Origin: Isoetes taiwanensis
Taxonomy: Eukaryota > Streptophyta > Lycopodiopsida > Isoetales > Isoetaceae
Reading direction: 5' to 3'
Length of the DNA stretch: 64,000 bases
Assembly (NCBI GenBank): GCA_021234155.1
Contig: JAJEKV010000058.1
Location: 2,161,060 to 2,225,059, forward strand
In this document: positions 11,002 to 21,335 of the stretch, piece by piece
Position numbering within the stretch: the stretch's first letter is position 1
How the letters are laid out: every line of letters starts with the position of its first letter
Program-made: the position numbers and the translations under genes
The notes under the pieces: model-generated
The model's input: the letters and a program-made list of their open reading frames with translations, nothing else
Told to the model about the DNA's origin: nothing
Databases searched by the model: none

Positions 11002-14000
11002 CTACCTACATCCACTTCGCCGGATTTTCCAATGTGATTGGAATGATAGGCACGCCTCGGCCGCATAGTTAAGCCGTTGTTTGTCGATATTCTTCTTTAT
11101 GCCCTCTAGGTGCTTTCTCATTTCTTCCCGCCTGCAGCCCGATCCGCAGTAAATTGGACTTAGAGCTGGAAGCTTTATTTTTGCACTACCTAGCGGACCC
11201 CGAGGTGCCACCTCTAGCACTTTCTCGAAAAAATATCGAGGAAGTCCTTGGCTTGACCATCGAGAGACCACACTTTGGCATTTCCTAGCTAGCTTCGTAG
11301 CTTCCCCCGACATAACCTCCAACATGAAACTCCCAACACGTAGACTCTAAAGGGCGTAAGGCTTCAATCGAAAACTCGAAAAGGCCAAAGAAAACCCGTA
11401 CTTATTCAGCCTCCCCTTATGCCCGGCCAAGAGCTCATACTTGATTGGTGAATTAAGGACGTGGTCGACCCAGCTTTTTCTTCCTCTTCCTCTTCCTCTT
11501 CGGCCCGTGTCCACATCCACATCTGCAAATCCCCTTTCCCTTTGTCTTCGCAATTGATTCGACATAAAAAAACATTCTTCAATAGGGGTTCATCTAGCCG
11601 ATAGCAATCGCCAAGCAATCTTCTCACCTTCCGTTTCCCCTTGAGTCTTTCATATTCTTTATCATCCATAATGGCTATCATAAGGACTAGCACATGTGAG
11701 ATCTTACTTTCTGCGGTACTAAACTCACTATCTTTGTTTTCATCTATCATTACCGCTTGCCTCATCACTTTAATGCATTCGACATCATTTGCGCAGCCTA
11801 GTGCATATGCGTAGGAAATGCCTGAGTGGCAAACCGTCACGATAGTATAATGCATCTCGGTCGTCAAACCACCGCATGTGTTGAAGAAGGTGCTGAATCA
11901 TCCCGTCCATCTCGCGTACACGGCTATCAAGAACAAATAGAGTGATGCCGGGTTGGCCCTTCACCCACCTCCGCATGGCACACTTATAACCAAAGGGACA
12001 CCTTATAGAAAAAAAGAGACTCGCTCATCGCCGCCTTCTTCACCAAAGCAACTTTTCTTTTAGGTCGACGCAACTTTCGTGTGAATCCCCTTAAGAGTTG
12101 CCACATTCTTCGCCTTTGTCGCTTCACAAAATCTTTTGACCAAAATACATATTTCTTAATGTCATCATTAGATACGCTTGTACTTTTGCATTAAGCCTAT
12201 CTCTCGATAACATCATGTCTCCCCGAGAGCCTTTGCGCTTCTTCACCACCAACTTTTTTTTCAGACTTTCATATTTTTTTATCGATTCGCATGCATCTTC
12301 GAAGATGTCAAGTGCTTTGTCACAGACGCTTTCTTTGTAGATAACTTCCTTTCTCGATGCAACTATCTAGAACAGAGATTAATTCTCGCATCATCCAATC
12401 CTTGTGCCTTTCTCATTTCGCGGATACCTATATCAAAAATAGACGATCTTTATGAGGAAACCCGCCATACGACCGGCAACTTCTTTTCCGAATAGGCGCC
12501 CCAAAAATTCGCTCCACTTTTCCCATACCGGGTCAAGAAAACAATCTTGCAGGCATCCTTTGGCACCGCTTTTGCTCTTCTCGCGGCCAGCTTGTGCATC
12601 CCCTTTTTTCTTCTTTGATCTAGTGCCCTTGTTCTTGTCCCCAGATTATGGTTTGGCACGCTGTGTCCTTTCTAGTAATTTGAATTCGCACTCTTAGATT
12701 GCCCTTTGTCCGGGTCGGCATTGGTTTTCCATATTCGATCCATTGGTTACGAAGCGTGCCGCAATCGCCCCACATACGGACCGCAAAATATGGGCCGTTA
12801 GATAAAAAAAAAAAAGTGTCGTGAAAGTAATAATATAAAACGCCAGCGCCAGCGTTTAATCACACGATTTTAGAAACGCCACCGGGCGCCGATTTCTTCA
12901 TGATGAAGAATTCGGCCAGCGCCGCTTTCTGTAAATCCGCCACACAAAATAACAACATAAAACGCCAGCAGCGCTTTTTGCTAATCACGATTTAGAAAAT
13001 CGCGAGCCATATGAAGAAATCGCGCCAGCGCCGCTTTGTAAATAATTCACGGATTAGCTTAATACGCGATTAGCTTAACGCTATGTGTGGAAACATAAAA
13101 TACCTTTTGTATAGGAATGTCTTTCCCATGTCATTCAAGAGCGCTACCGATTTCGCTAATTCTCGGCCCGCTGTGGAGCCACCGAGGAATCGGGTAATTT
13201 CGATCAATACGCCTATAGAATAACCGATTTCCAGCTTTTTGTGCTTGACCGATCAAAACCTTCAAGGCCTCCATCAATGCCGGCCATCTATTATCATGAA
13301 GTGAATATCGAGGTTGCCGCTAAATCTTCAAGTTTATTCCATATCAACACCTTCTTCGCCTTCATATCAAAAGGCACCACATCCGCCGGCATTGGCACCG
13401 GCCCCGGTTTTCTATCATGCCGCTTGACTATTTCCATTGCGTCTCGCTTGTCAAATCTTCTCACCGACAAACATAGCCTTCGTGGACCTGAAAAGCCCGC
13501 CGACATGGATAGGATGCGCAAGCTAAGGCCCAAAGGATACTTGTCGCGATATTTCTTGAGTTTGCTCATGGCCTCTAACCTGCCTCGCCTTTGTCATCAT
13601 CACTAGTCATATCCGTAATGCCTAGAACGCCCGGTGTTTCCCCGGCTCTAGAACTTGCATCTTCCTTCTCTTTAAAGCTTGTAGGTACGTACTAGCCGAC
13701 GGCCTTTGTAATCGATTGCTCTTCTCACAAACCGAGACCTTCACATATTTTTTTTTGTGTCAATAGATCACCACCGACCAGCCAAATTTGAAGAGGTTAT
13801 CTCATGGCCTCATCCGCTCTTAGGGCGCCTTTTTAAAGGAACTAGCACCGCAGAATTTAACTTCTTCAATACTTTTTATTTTTCTCGACCCGCCTCAAGT
13901 AATACGGAACAAGAAGAATCGCCCCCGTTCTTCGCGCATGTGATCGAATACCTTTGTTTCTTCATTTGATCTCGCTTCCTTAACTCTAGACATGAAAATC

Positions 14001-14125
14001 GATCTGCTTTTCCGCTTAGTCTTGAAGATCTCCACATACCATTCTCGTGAGCCCTCGGTAGATCTTCTTCGACATGGAGGCTCTACCGAGCCTTCATTAT
14101 TTCTGGCCAGATCGCCAATGGTCAC
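11002..14125 (-). pseudogene. Degenerate cargo coding fragments in element B, function unknown
   Basis: Several minus-strand open frames with protein-like composition lie in series: 13895-14125, 13294-13569, 12450-12659, 11785-11976, 11406-11867, 11347-11565 and 11002-11325. Examples of what can be read are KKVLIWNKLEDLAATSIF, FLTRYGKSGANFWGAYSEKK, GYKCAMRRWVKGQPGITLFV and RWSSQGLPRYFFEKVLEVAP, plus a Glu run near 11480-11495. Frames change between them, so they look like exons of one or two decayed genes. I do not recognise a family. They lie on the opposite strand from the transposase, so they may be a second transposon protein or captured host exons. Confidence 0.3.
13895..14125 (-). pseudogene. 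Possible methyl-CpG-binding-domain-like fragment
   Basis: The open frame contains SREWYVEIFKTKRKSRSIFM followed by RSNEETKVFDHM. This resembles the W.VE..TKR....Y...G...RS..EV..YL pattern of methyl-CpG-binding domains (MBD), which read cytosine methylation. The match is partial: the usual Tyr-rich strand and Pro-Gly turn are absent. Treat it as a hint. It is part of the decayed cargo of element B, and other readings, such as an unrelated basic nuclear protein, are equally possible. Confidence 0.25.
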
Positions 14126-14399
14126 AACGCAGCCAAATCTGCAATCGATACATCTTCATCCGTTTGGTTTTTTCTCGGCATGTCCCTCGACCCCAAGCAA
14201 GCAGTTTTGCTTTTCTTTTCACATTTTTAGAAGATCCCGAAAGTTACAATCATGTGGTGAGTAATGAAATCGCTACCGAAGCGCTTTTCATAGACGCCTT
14301 TACTTTCAAAAACATAAATTGTACACAATGTGGAAAGTAGCAGAGACAACCAAAACCACTATAAATTATAAATCGCTACGAGCCGCCGCTTTTAAGAGG

Positions 14400-15479
14400 G
14401 GACCTACGCATTACTTCTCTTTATAAGAGACATACTAGGCTACAAAAAAGACTTGTCAAAAGAACTGAGAATACGTATAAAGACTTACACGGTCTACATT
14501 ATACAAAATGGAGAATTGTTCCAACAAAAACATATCGAGTAAAGGAGAAGATTATAACAAAAACACACAAAACAAGGTAGTAAAAGCAAGAGAAATGACA
14601 CGTAAAACAATATGAAAGGTAGACAATACACGAGACACGCATACACGTAAAATACAAAGTTGAAAACATCCTAGAAACCTAACAATAAAAGGGACACGTA
14701 AATCAATTACAAAACAAAAAACAGATCAATTACCCGAGGCGCTTTGTTGATTCGTGTAACGCTTTTGTTCAGCCAGCCTCCGTGCTTGGATTTGTGCTTT
14801 AGTGTCGCCCACCTCTACCAAATATTTCTACGGCCGATCCTCTAGACGCCATAGAACCGCAAGTGCGGATAGTATGAGACTGGGTTTTGGTTTAAACTTA
14901 TATGTATGCGCTCATAATCTAGGCCGCCGATTTACAAATCAGAATTCAAATTCGCCCTTTTAAATTTATACCGCCTTTTAATTAACCGCCATTCCGCCAT
15001 TTTTACAAATTTAAATTGTGTTTTTCTTTTTAGTGCAATTTCAAGATAACAATTAATTATTAATTTCAAGAAACGATATGTGGCAATCTACTACCACCTA
15101 ATCGCCACCTACTATCGAGAGCCCAAGATCATTCCTAGTATCGAGCGCCAAGAACAATCGACTATCGAGCCAAGATCCGCTCGATCCCATTCGATCGATC
15201 GAGCCTTCAATCCATTCGATCGAGCCGCCTTCAATTCCCATTCGATGTCCGCTGAACTATGGTGAATTCAATGCATTCTCTTGTTCTCAATTTTTCGGCC
15301 CTCTATTTTTTACAATGCATTCTCGTTCTTTATCGCTTAACTGAGAAGAATGCTATCTTTTAACAAAGAAACTTGAAGCCGAGTAGGATTGTGTAAAATC
15401 AAGATTTGAATCCAAGTTCTATGTGTCATGGTGTTCCTCTTGGAAACAAGCCAGAAGATTTCTATTCTAAACCGCAATT
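14400..15479. other. Non-coding interior of element B
   Basis: A+T-rich sequence with short degenerate repeats. A patch around 15170-15235 repeats the word ATTCGATCGA. No gene is seen. Confidence 0.4.
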
Positions 15480-16504
15480 ATGAAGATGAGGCTCTTCCAA
15501 GAAGACATCCCTAAGTATGCATACAAGCCAGGAAAGCGTGGCACATTTGTAGCATGGCCAAAAGAACGCCCCAAAAAGGTATGTATATTTGATATTCAAA
15601 AAAAAAAAATATATCATATCATCTCATGATGTTGTGAACTTTGAATTCTTTGGATGGTCTTTAGTGTTTTATCAACCCCATGAAACTACACATTAATGAA
15701 AATATGTAGTTTCTTGGGGTTGGTCATACCGGGCCGGAGGGCATCACAGATTCAATGTTTTCGACATTGCATATAAAAAAAAAAAAAAAATAAACTAATG
15801 ACGTAAAAGTATAGTGCAAATTGCGCCAGCGCCGAGTTTGTATTCATATTCCAAAAAGTTATGTACATTTCTTCTTCGCAAAATGCGCCAGCGCCAATTC
15901 TTTCTATCTCTACAATATGTCGACAGCCCACTTCATCCGCCTAATCCCGCAAGAAGTCCCACCTGAACCACCCTGATATGACAGATCCTCATCTTTCCCG
16001 AGGATGTCGAAGTCTCCAAACCAGAGTGTTGTATCGATCCCTGATACTATAAATCAAATCCTTGTACTTATTTGTTGGCATGAGCCTTACTAAGAGCATG
16101 AGGAGTCCGATATGTCCATAGATGCGATGGAAGTGTACCCATGGCCCCCGATACAAAGCCGCCTAATGGATTCTCCAACTCTCTTTGAACGCTTTGAACA
16201 AAGACACTCAAGTAATATCTTGTACAGTGGTCCAGAGTTGATGGTCGCCCGTGGAACTAGAACCAGCCAAAGGTATTTGAACCAAAGGTCCATGCATAAG
16301 GAAAATCCATGGCACTAGAACGAGAGAAAGTAATTAGCACGCATCTATTTCACACGCCGCCGGGCGCGATTTGTATAGAGCCGTATGAAATTGAAATGCC
16401 AACTAAAACGCTACCGGGCGCGATTTGATTAACCTAGTGGAAAACGTAACCCAAAAATAGAAATAATAATACTCCTTGTTTAGTTCAATATTTAGTTCAT
16501 TGTT

Positions 16505-17640
16505 TTAGTTCATTATTTAGAGCAGATAGAGGAAGAGCTAGTGAAGATCTATGATCTATGATCTATGATCTAGATCATAGAGCAAGATCATAGATCAGAT
16601 ATGAAATAGAAACGTAGAGGAAGAGCTAGTGAAATAGAATAACTTCATTATTTAAGATCATTAATTAGAACAGATAGAGGAAGAGCTAGTGAAATAGAGG
16701 AAGAGCTAGTGAAATAGAATAACTTCATTATTTTAGATCATTAATTAGAACAGATAGAGGAAGAGCTAGTGAAATAGAATAAGAGCAGAGGAATCGGCAA
16801 GATCACAGATAATTCAAGGTAGGGCACTTTAGGACTGATGCATGTAAAAGTAAATAACATGCTTTATGGAAAATAACTACTTTATGTAAATAACAGTAAA
16901 TACTAACCCGAGAAACCTTAAGAAGTGATTCGAGAAGCCTTAAGAAGCCGAGAAAAAGCAATAGCAGCTAATTTGGAGAAAAAGCAATAGCAGCCGAGAA
17001 GCTTTAACACAAAAAACCAAAGTTATTCAAAGTCAGAGAGATTGTAGAGAGCCGAAAAGCCAAAAAAACCAGAAAACCTTGTATAGAGCCTACAAACCTT
17101 GTATAAAAACAGATAAAAACAGATAAAAGCTCGAAAGCGCAGATAAAAGCTCGAAATCGCAGATTGAAGCCGAAAGATAGAAGATAAGATAATATTATCT
17201 CCTCCTTAGGTCATGCAAACAGATGCCGAAAAAGAAGCCGAGAAAGCAGATAGAAGCCGAGAAAGCAGAAGATAGATTGAAGCCGAGAAAGCAGAAGATA
17301 GATTGAAGATAGATAGAAGCCGAGAAGCCGAAATTGGAAGCAAAAGCGCCTGGAATTGGAAGCAGAAGCCGAATTAGAAAAGTTCGAAAAGTGTGAGAGA
17401 AAAGTTTGAAAAGGAATGCTAACTTGAAATAATAACCGCTTTTAAAATTTCATCACACCATTATAACGTCCGGCAAAAAATTTATTACAAGGGTTAATTG
17501 TTTTAAGGACAATTGTTTTAAGGGTTAATTGTTTTAAGGACAACTGCTTTTAAGGGTTAATTGTTTTAAGGAAAATTGTTTTAAGGGTTAATTGTTTTAA
17601 GGGTTATTAAGTTTAAAAGTTTAAAAGTTATGAGTTATAA
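16505..17640. repeat. Minisatellite block inside the presumed transposase intron
   Basis: Three arrays follow each other. At about 16515-16790 there are repeats of AGATAGAGGAAGAGCTAGTG with spacers. At about 16905-17365 there are repeats of GAAGCCGAGAAAGCAGA-type words. At about 17485-17610 there are repeats of GGGTTAATTGTTTTAAGG. None has an open frame worth noting. The block lies between the two presumed first exons of the transposase gene. Confidence 0.7.
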
Positions 17641-17797
17641 GTTTATATGCTAGTTTTAAGTTAATAGTTAAGTTATAAGTTTAAAAGTTCATGAATTAGA
17701 ACTTAACCTTAAAACTTTTAACCTACAATAACTTTCCAACCTTAAAATTTCTAACCTATAATAACCTATTAATAAACTTCTTAACCTTAAATCATAA

Positions 17798-17840
17798 CCT
17801 ATAATAACCTTAAAAAAGTTGTTTCTAAGGTTATTATAGG
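17798..17840. repeat. Perfect 15-bp inverted repeat (hairpin)
   Basis: CCTATAATAACCTTA (17798-17812) is followed after 13 bases by its exact reverse complement (17826-17840). It sits about 170 bp before the exon at 18009. It may simply derive from the A+T-rich minisatellite next to it. Confidence 0.7.
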
Positions 17841-20800
17841 ATACAAAGGGTTTTATTTATATATAATGTTGAGGAAAATAACTTGGGGAATCCCATTATA
17901 TAAATAGAATGATCAAATAGAATAAGACATATGAGGCTTTCATTTATGAACATGTTAGTTAGAGGTTATTTGATATGCTAACTTACTATATGTTTTTTTG
18001 CATTCTAGGTCAATGGCATGCAAAATGCTAAAAAAAAGCCCCCAATGATGCTGATCAAGGCAAGGAAAAAATCCCCAACTAATGAACATGATGGCCAAGG
18101 AAAGGAAAATACCTCAAATGATGTTGATGATGGCAAAGGAAAGGAAAAGACCTCAAATGAAAAGGATGATGCCAAAGGAAAGGAAATTGTACTTTATACT
18201 GGTCGATTGGAAAACAAGAAGGTCAAGATCCCGCATGCATGCAACAGAGGAGGCAAGAGGGAGAAGGGATTATTGTTCTAGCAGATCCTATCAATGCAAA
18301 GAATGATGAAAGATTAGGGGAGGACAAAGTTAGGTGTGGCAATCTCAAAATTATATGACAATTGGAAGGAAAAGGGTTCGTGCAAACAAGAATGCCTAGC
18401 TTGTGTGAAGCAACTAGAGGTTCCAACTATTGTTGCATGGCCTAGGGACAAAGATTCAACCGAGGGGAACTACACGCTTCCTATAGATGTAGAACCATTG
18501 TCAACAATGTTCACACAAAGTAGCAAGAGGCCACTTCCAACTTTCAAACATTATCCCACCAAAAGATGCAAGTCGATTATGATTGTTCTCCGGCTATGAT
18601 GATGAAGGTTAGAGGAGGTGAATGTTGTTGGGCTTCTTGTGTTAGAATGTTCACAATAGAGGAGTTGGTGGGAGCAAGAGCTACATATCGTGAACATAAG
18701 TGTGATAGCAGGAGGAATTTCATGTACACCATATTTGGCTATGCAATTCAGATGAAAGATCAAAGAAGAAAAGATTCCCATTGAATGGAAAGTGGATATG
18801 TTCAAAAGCATGGATGGCTATACATGGAATTCCAACCTCTTCTTGGCAATAACCGCAAAAAGAGACATGAAAATGGTAGTAAAATTGCATTGCATGGGAA
18901 CACCGGCCCGGTAAGGCCTACCTCAAGAACTATAGCCGCAAAGGAAATATTTGAAAGATATGTGGATTTCAATGCGTAAAACATGCCACATAAGAGTAAG
19001 AAGGATGAACGTGGTAGAGTTATTGTTGAAAAGAGATTGCCATCCCATTGTACCCTTAAGAGCATATTAGAGGAAATAAATGCATTGCTTTCGAACTTGA
19101 GTGGCCTCTATATCCCAAAGCCCGCTTTTAGTAGGCTATGGAATAAGCATTTCAAGCATGTGACCATAGCAACTTCAAAACAACTTTGCCAAGTGCAATT
19201 TATGTGCTAAGTGAAGGAGACACTAGATAAGACTGGCAACCAAGTCTAAGGGCAAAGATAAGGGAACATATGAAGGACCATATGACAGATCAACTATCAT
19301 GTAGATCAACTTATTGGATGTGGAGGACCTTATCCGCAATGGAACCTAATAACTATCTATGTATTATACATGATAAAATGGACCAACAGAAGACTTGTCT
19401 TCCACAATTCAAGTACATTCCTAAGTCATGTGGAAGATCATACCCTTTGCGATTTCAATGATCGGGGCAATATTGCATGGGCAGTCTCGCACCTATTATG
19501 GCCATTTCAGGTTTAGAGTTGTGGAGTGATGGTCCGTGATTTTCACATTGGGAGTATCATGAGGTGTTTAAGAAACTATGAGAAGGGTTACAATGGTCAC
19601 CTACAGATCCTACATACCTAGCCGTGCACTACATAGTGCATTGTTGGATGGAACCCCTAATAGTATTGAAAAGTTTAGCAAGGCAAGATTTAGGAGGAAT
19701 GGACCTAATGAACATGTTGGAGCTTCAACATCTCGTGCTAAACCTCGAGATCCGCCCAAAAGTTCCTCTTGCAACTAGATAATTGTGCCGGGTCAAAATA
19801 AGAACAGGTGGATGTTTTCTTTCCTATCCTACTTAAAAATGTTGTGGGTGTTTTTGAAAGAGTCAATTTGGGGTTCCTAATGCCCTGACATACTCATGAG
19901 GATGTGGATGCATTGTTTGGAAAATATAGTCATGTATTGAGACAGCGACAGCTTACCAACTTTCCCGTGCTATTGGAAATATTTCATGGATGTACAAATC
20001 CATCTCCTATAGGATCTATCATAGAAGAAGTGCCTGATTGGAAGAGTTTTGTGGATGGTTATGCTCTCGACATGGAAGGTCATTCTAGACCTCTTCAATT
20101 CACTTTTTGGGTGAGAGAAGGGATTCCAATCATGCAATGGAAAATGAGACCTTCGGAGGAGAAGTGGAGAGGTGGGGCGTAAATTTGGCCTAGGGATGCA
20201 AATGGCAAGCCTATGATACCTCCCCGTCAACCAAAAGCTCTAAAACCAACCAAGAAGTCAAGCAATTGGGATTGACTAAGGATGGCATCAATGACTACAT
20301 CAAGCATTGGCAAACTAATTCGTGATGACACAAATCGCATTGATAGATTATTGGAAGAAGGTGATCAACTTGTTGGATGAGGTAGACACATCCTCCTCAA
20401 GAGCTGAAAGAAGGGTGGTTCCCTAAAAGTAAGTGGAAAACATTAGTCGGTGCCGATTTAAGATGATGGTACCATTAGTAGCATTGTGAAGGCATATGCT
20501 CCTCCTCAACTGATAAACACTATGTTGGTCCTAAGAAGGATAGGCCAAAATATCTAGGCATGGATTCTTATGAACCTTCTACCGACGTGGAGTGCAAACC
20601 AATTTGTAGTAGTAAAACCAAAGCAGATCTAGAGACCTATCCAAAGGTGGTTGGGATGGACTATCTCGGATATTTGCAAAGAAGAAGGTGATGTTAACTT
20701 CAATAAGGTGCGCTGTGGAATGGTGGTGTCCAAAGACATCGGTTGAGTAATGTCACCCATAAAGAAAGATATTCAGATTGTTGGACAAAGAGGTGGAGGA

Positions 20801-21177
20801 GAAATCCAAGTGATCCCGATCTTTGGCTAGACATTGAAACCGTATTGTACTCGTGGACTCCAAAAACTATTCCTAGTAAAACAAATGAGAGTTACAATAC
20901 CTCGTGGATGTAAGGAATAAGGTTCTCATATCCTTGGGGATGCTAGTGGAAAAATGAAAAACAATTACTATGTATCTTTTCTACAGTTAATAAAAGTTGT
21001 GTACTACTTGAGTTCCATGATATATGATTTTGTAATTTGAAGTTAAGGTGTGAGTTTATATTCCCGTGTGTGATTATATGTTAACGTCTATTCTAGTCTA
21101 AGGGCAACAAAGTTACTAAAAAAGTGAATTTAACAAAGTTACTAAAAAAGTGCAATATAAAATTTATCCCAAAATTA

Positions 21178-21209
21178 AGACATAATCCCAATTTAATTGA
21201 ATGATGGTT
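21178..21209 (-). repeat. Right terminal inverted repeat of element B
   Basis: Exact reverse complement of 9115-9146, followed by the second AATT target copy at 21210-21213. Just inside it (21103-21150) the sequence repeats AACAAAGTTACTAAAAAAGTG twice, perhaps a subterminal motif. Confidence 0.92.
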
Positions 21210-21335
21210 AATTGCCCATTCGTCTAATCTAGCCCTCTTAGCTTCTGGCATCAACTCATCAGCAGACTCCATAACCTGATCAAACTTCCTCTTCCTATCA
21301 ACCATCGTCCCTGCAATCCAAACGTCCCCATACAA
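21210..21335 (-). pseudogene. 5' part of the host open frame split by element B
   Basis: On the minus strand an open frame runs from an ATG at 21335, or a second ATG at 21305, into the right border of element B. It reads MVDRKRKFDQVMESADELMP and then a basic stretch ending LDEWA. The second ATG follows GATTGCAGGGACG, so a splice acceptor just upstream is possible, with the true start in an earlier exon. It joins in frame to 8844-9114 once the transposon and one AATT are removed. The basic/acidic composition suggests a nuclear protein, but I cannot name it. Confidence 0.55.

Larger units (their letters stand above)
9446..16427. repeat. Dispersed CG-rich palindromes of element B (about 14 copies)
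   Basis: A 20-26 bp imperfect palindrome recurs at about 9446, 10681, 10721, 10766, 12838, 12873, 12911, 12959, 13016, 14267, 14369, 15817, 15879, 16351 and 16405. Typical copies read GAAATCG-CTACCGGGCGC-CGATTTTC or AAATCGCGCCAGCGCCGCTT. The arms are AAATCG/CGATTT or AAACGC/GCGTTT around a GC-rich centre. Copies occur in coding-like, intron-like and non-coding parts, but not outside the element. They are not the TIR. They could bind the transposase, form hairpins or be a parasitic sequence. The number and confinement to one element are seen directly; any role is inference. Confidence 0.75.
15480..20925 (+). pseudogene. Transposase-like protein of element B (DUF7869 type), frameshifted
   Basis: A probable first exon (15480-15578, 33 codons: YKPGKRGTFVAWPKERPKK) ends at GTATGT. 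It joins in phase to an exon at 18009 after a T-rich tract and CTAG, leaving a 2.4-kb intron. The second exon has a Lys-rich tandem repeat (DDGKGKEKTSN). Further fragments in shifting frames follow: a Cys/His region (GGECCWASC.., 18566-18784), HGNTG..R.TSRTIAA (18894-18945), NNYLCIIHDKMDQ (19347-19385), QLDNCAG (about 19773-19793), KNRWMF (about 19801-19818), HTHEDVDALFGKYS (19895-19935), EEVPDWKSFVDGY and FWVREGIPIMQWK. A W..RW..NPSDPDLW..IETVLYSW tail closes near 20870. The acidic residues in HDKMDQ, LDN and HTHEDVD are candidates for the RNase-H-like catalytic triad. At least five frame changes and a stop within the LDN..KNR core make this copy inactive. The product would cut and join the element's ends. 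Confidence 0.7.
9115..21209 (+). mobile_element. Element B: complete 12.1-kb Sola-like DNA transposon
   Basis: The element is bounded by perfect 32-bp inverted repeats (9115-9146 and 21178-21209) and flanked by a direct AATT duplication (9111-9114 and 21210-21213). It contains a plus-strand transposase-like gene (15480 to about 20925), degenerate minus-strand open frames (about 11.0-14.1 kb), at least fourteen copies of a CG-rich palindrome and a block of minisatellites. Its TIR shares the core ATTYAATTAAA plus KTGGGA with element A. The 4-bp duplication and the transposase motifs fit the Sola superfamily best, by inference; CACTA (3 bp), hAT (8 bp), Mutator (9 bp) and PIF (3 bp) are excluded by duplication length. 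The transposase is frameshifted, so this copy is not autonomous, yet its ends are intact and could be moved in trans. Confidence 0.88.

Noticed and set aside
9115-21209. Element B as a CACTA transposon
   Set aside because: Its ends do not begin with CACTA and the target duplication is 4 bp, not 3 bp; the encoded protein is of the DUF7869 type and not a TNP2 type.
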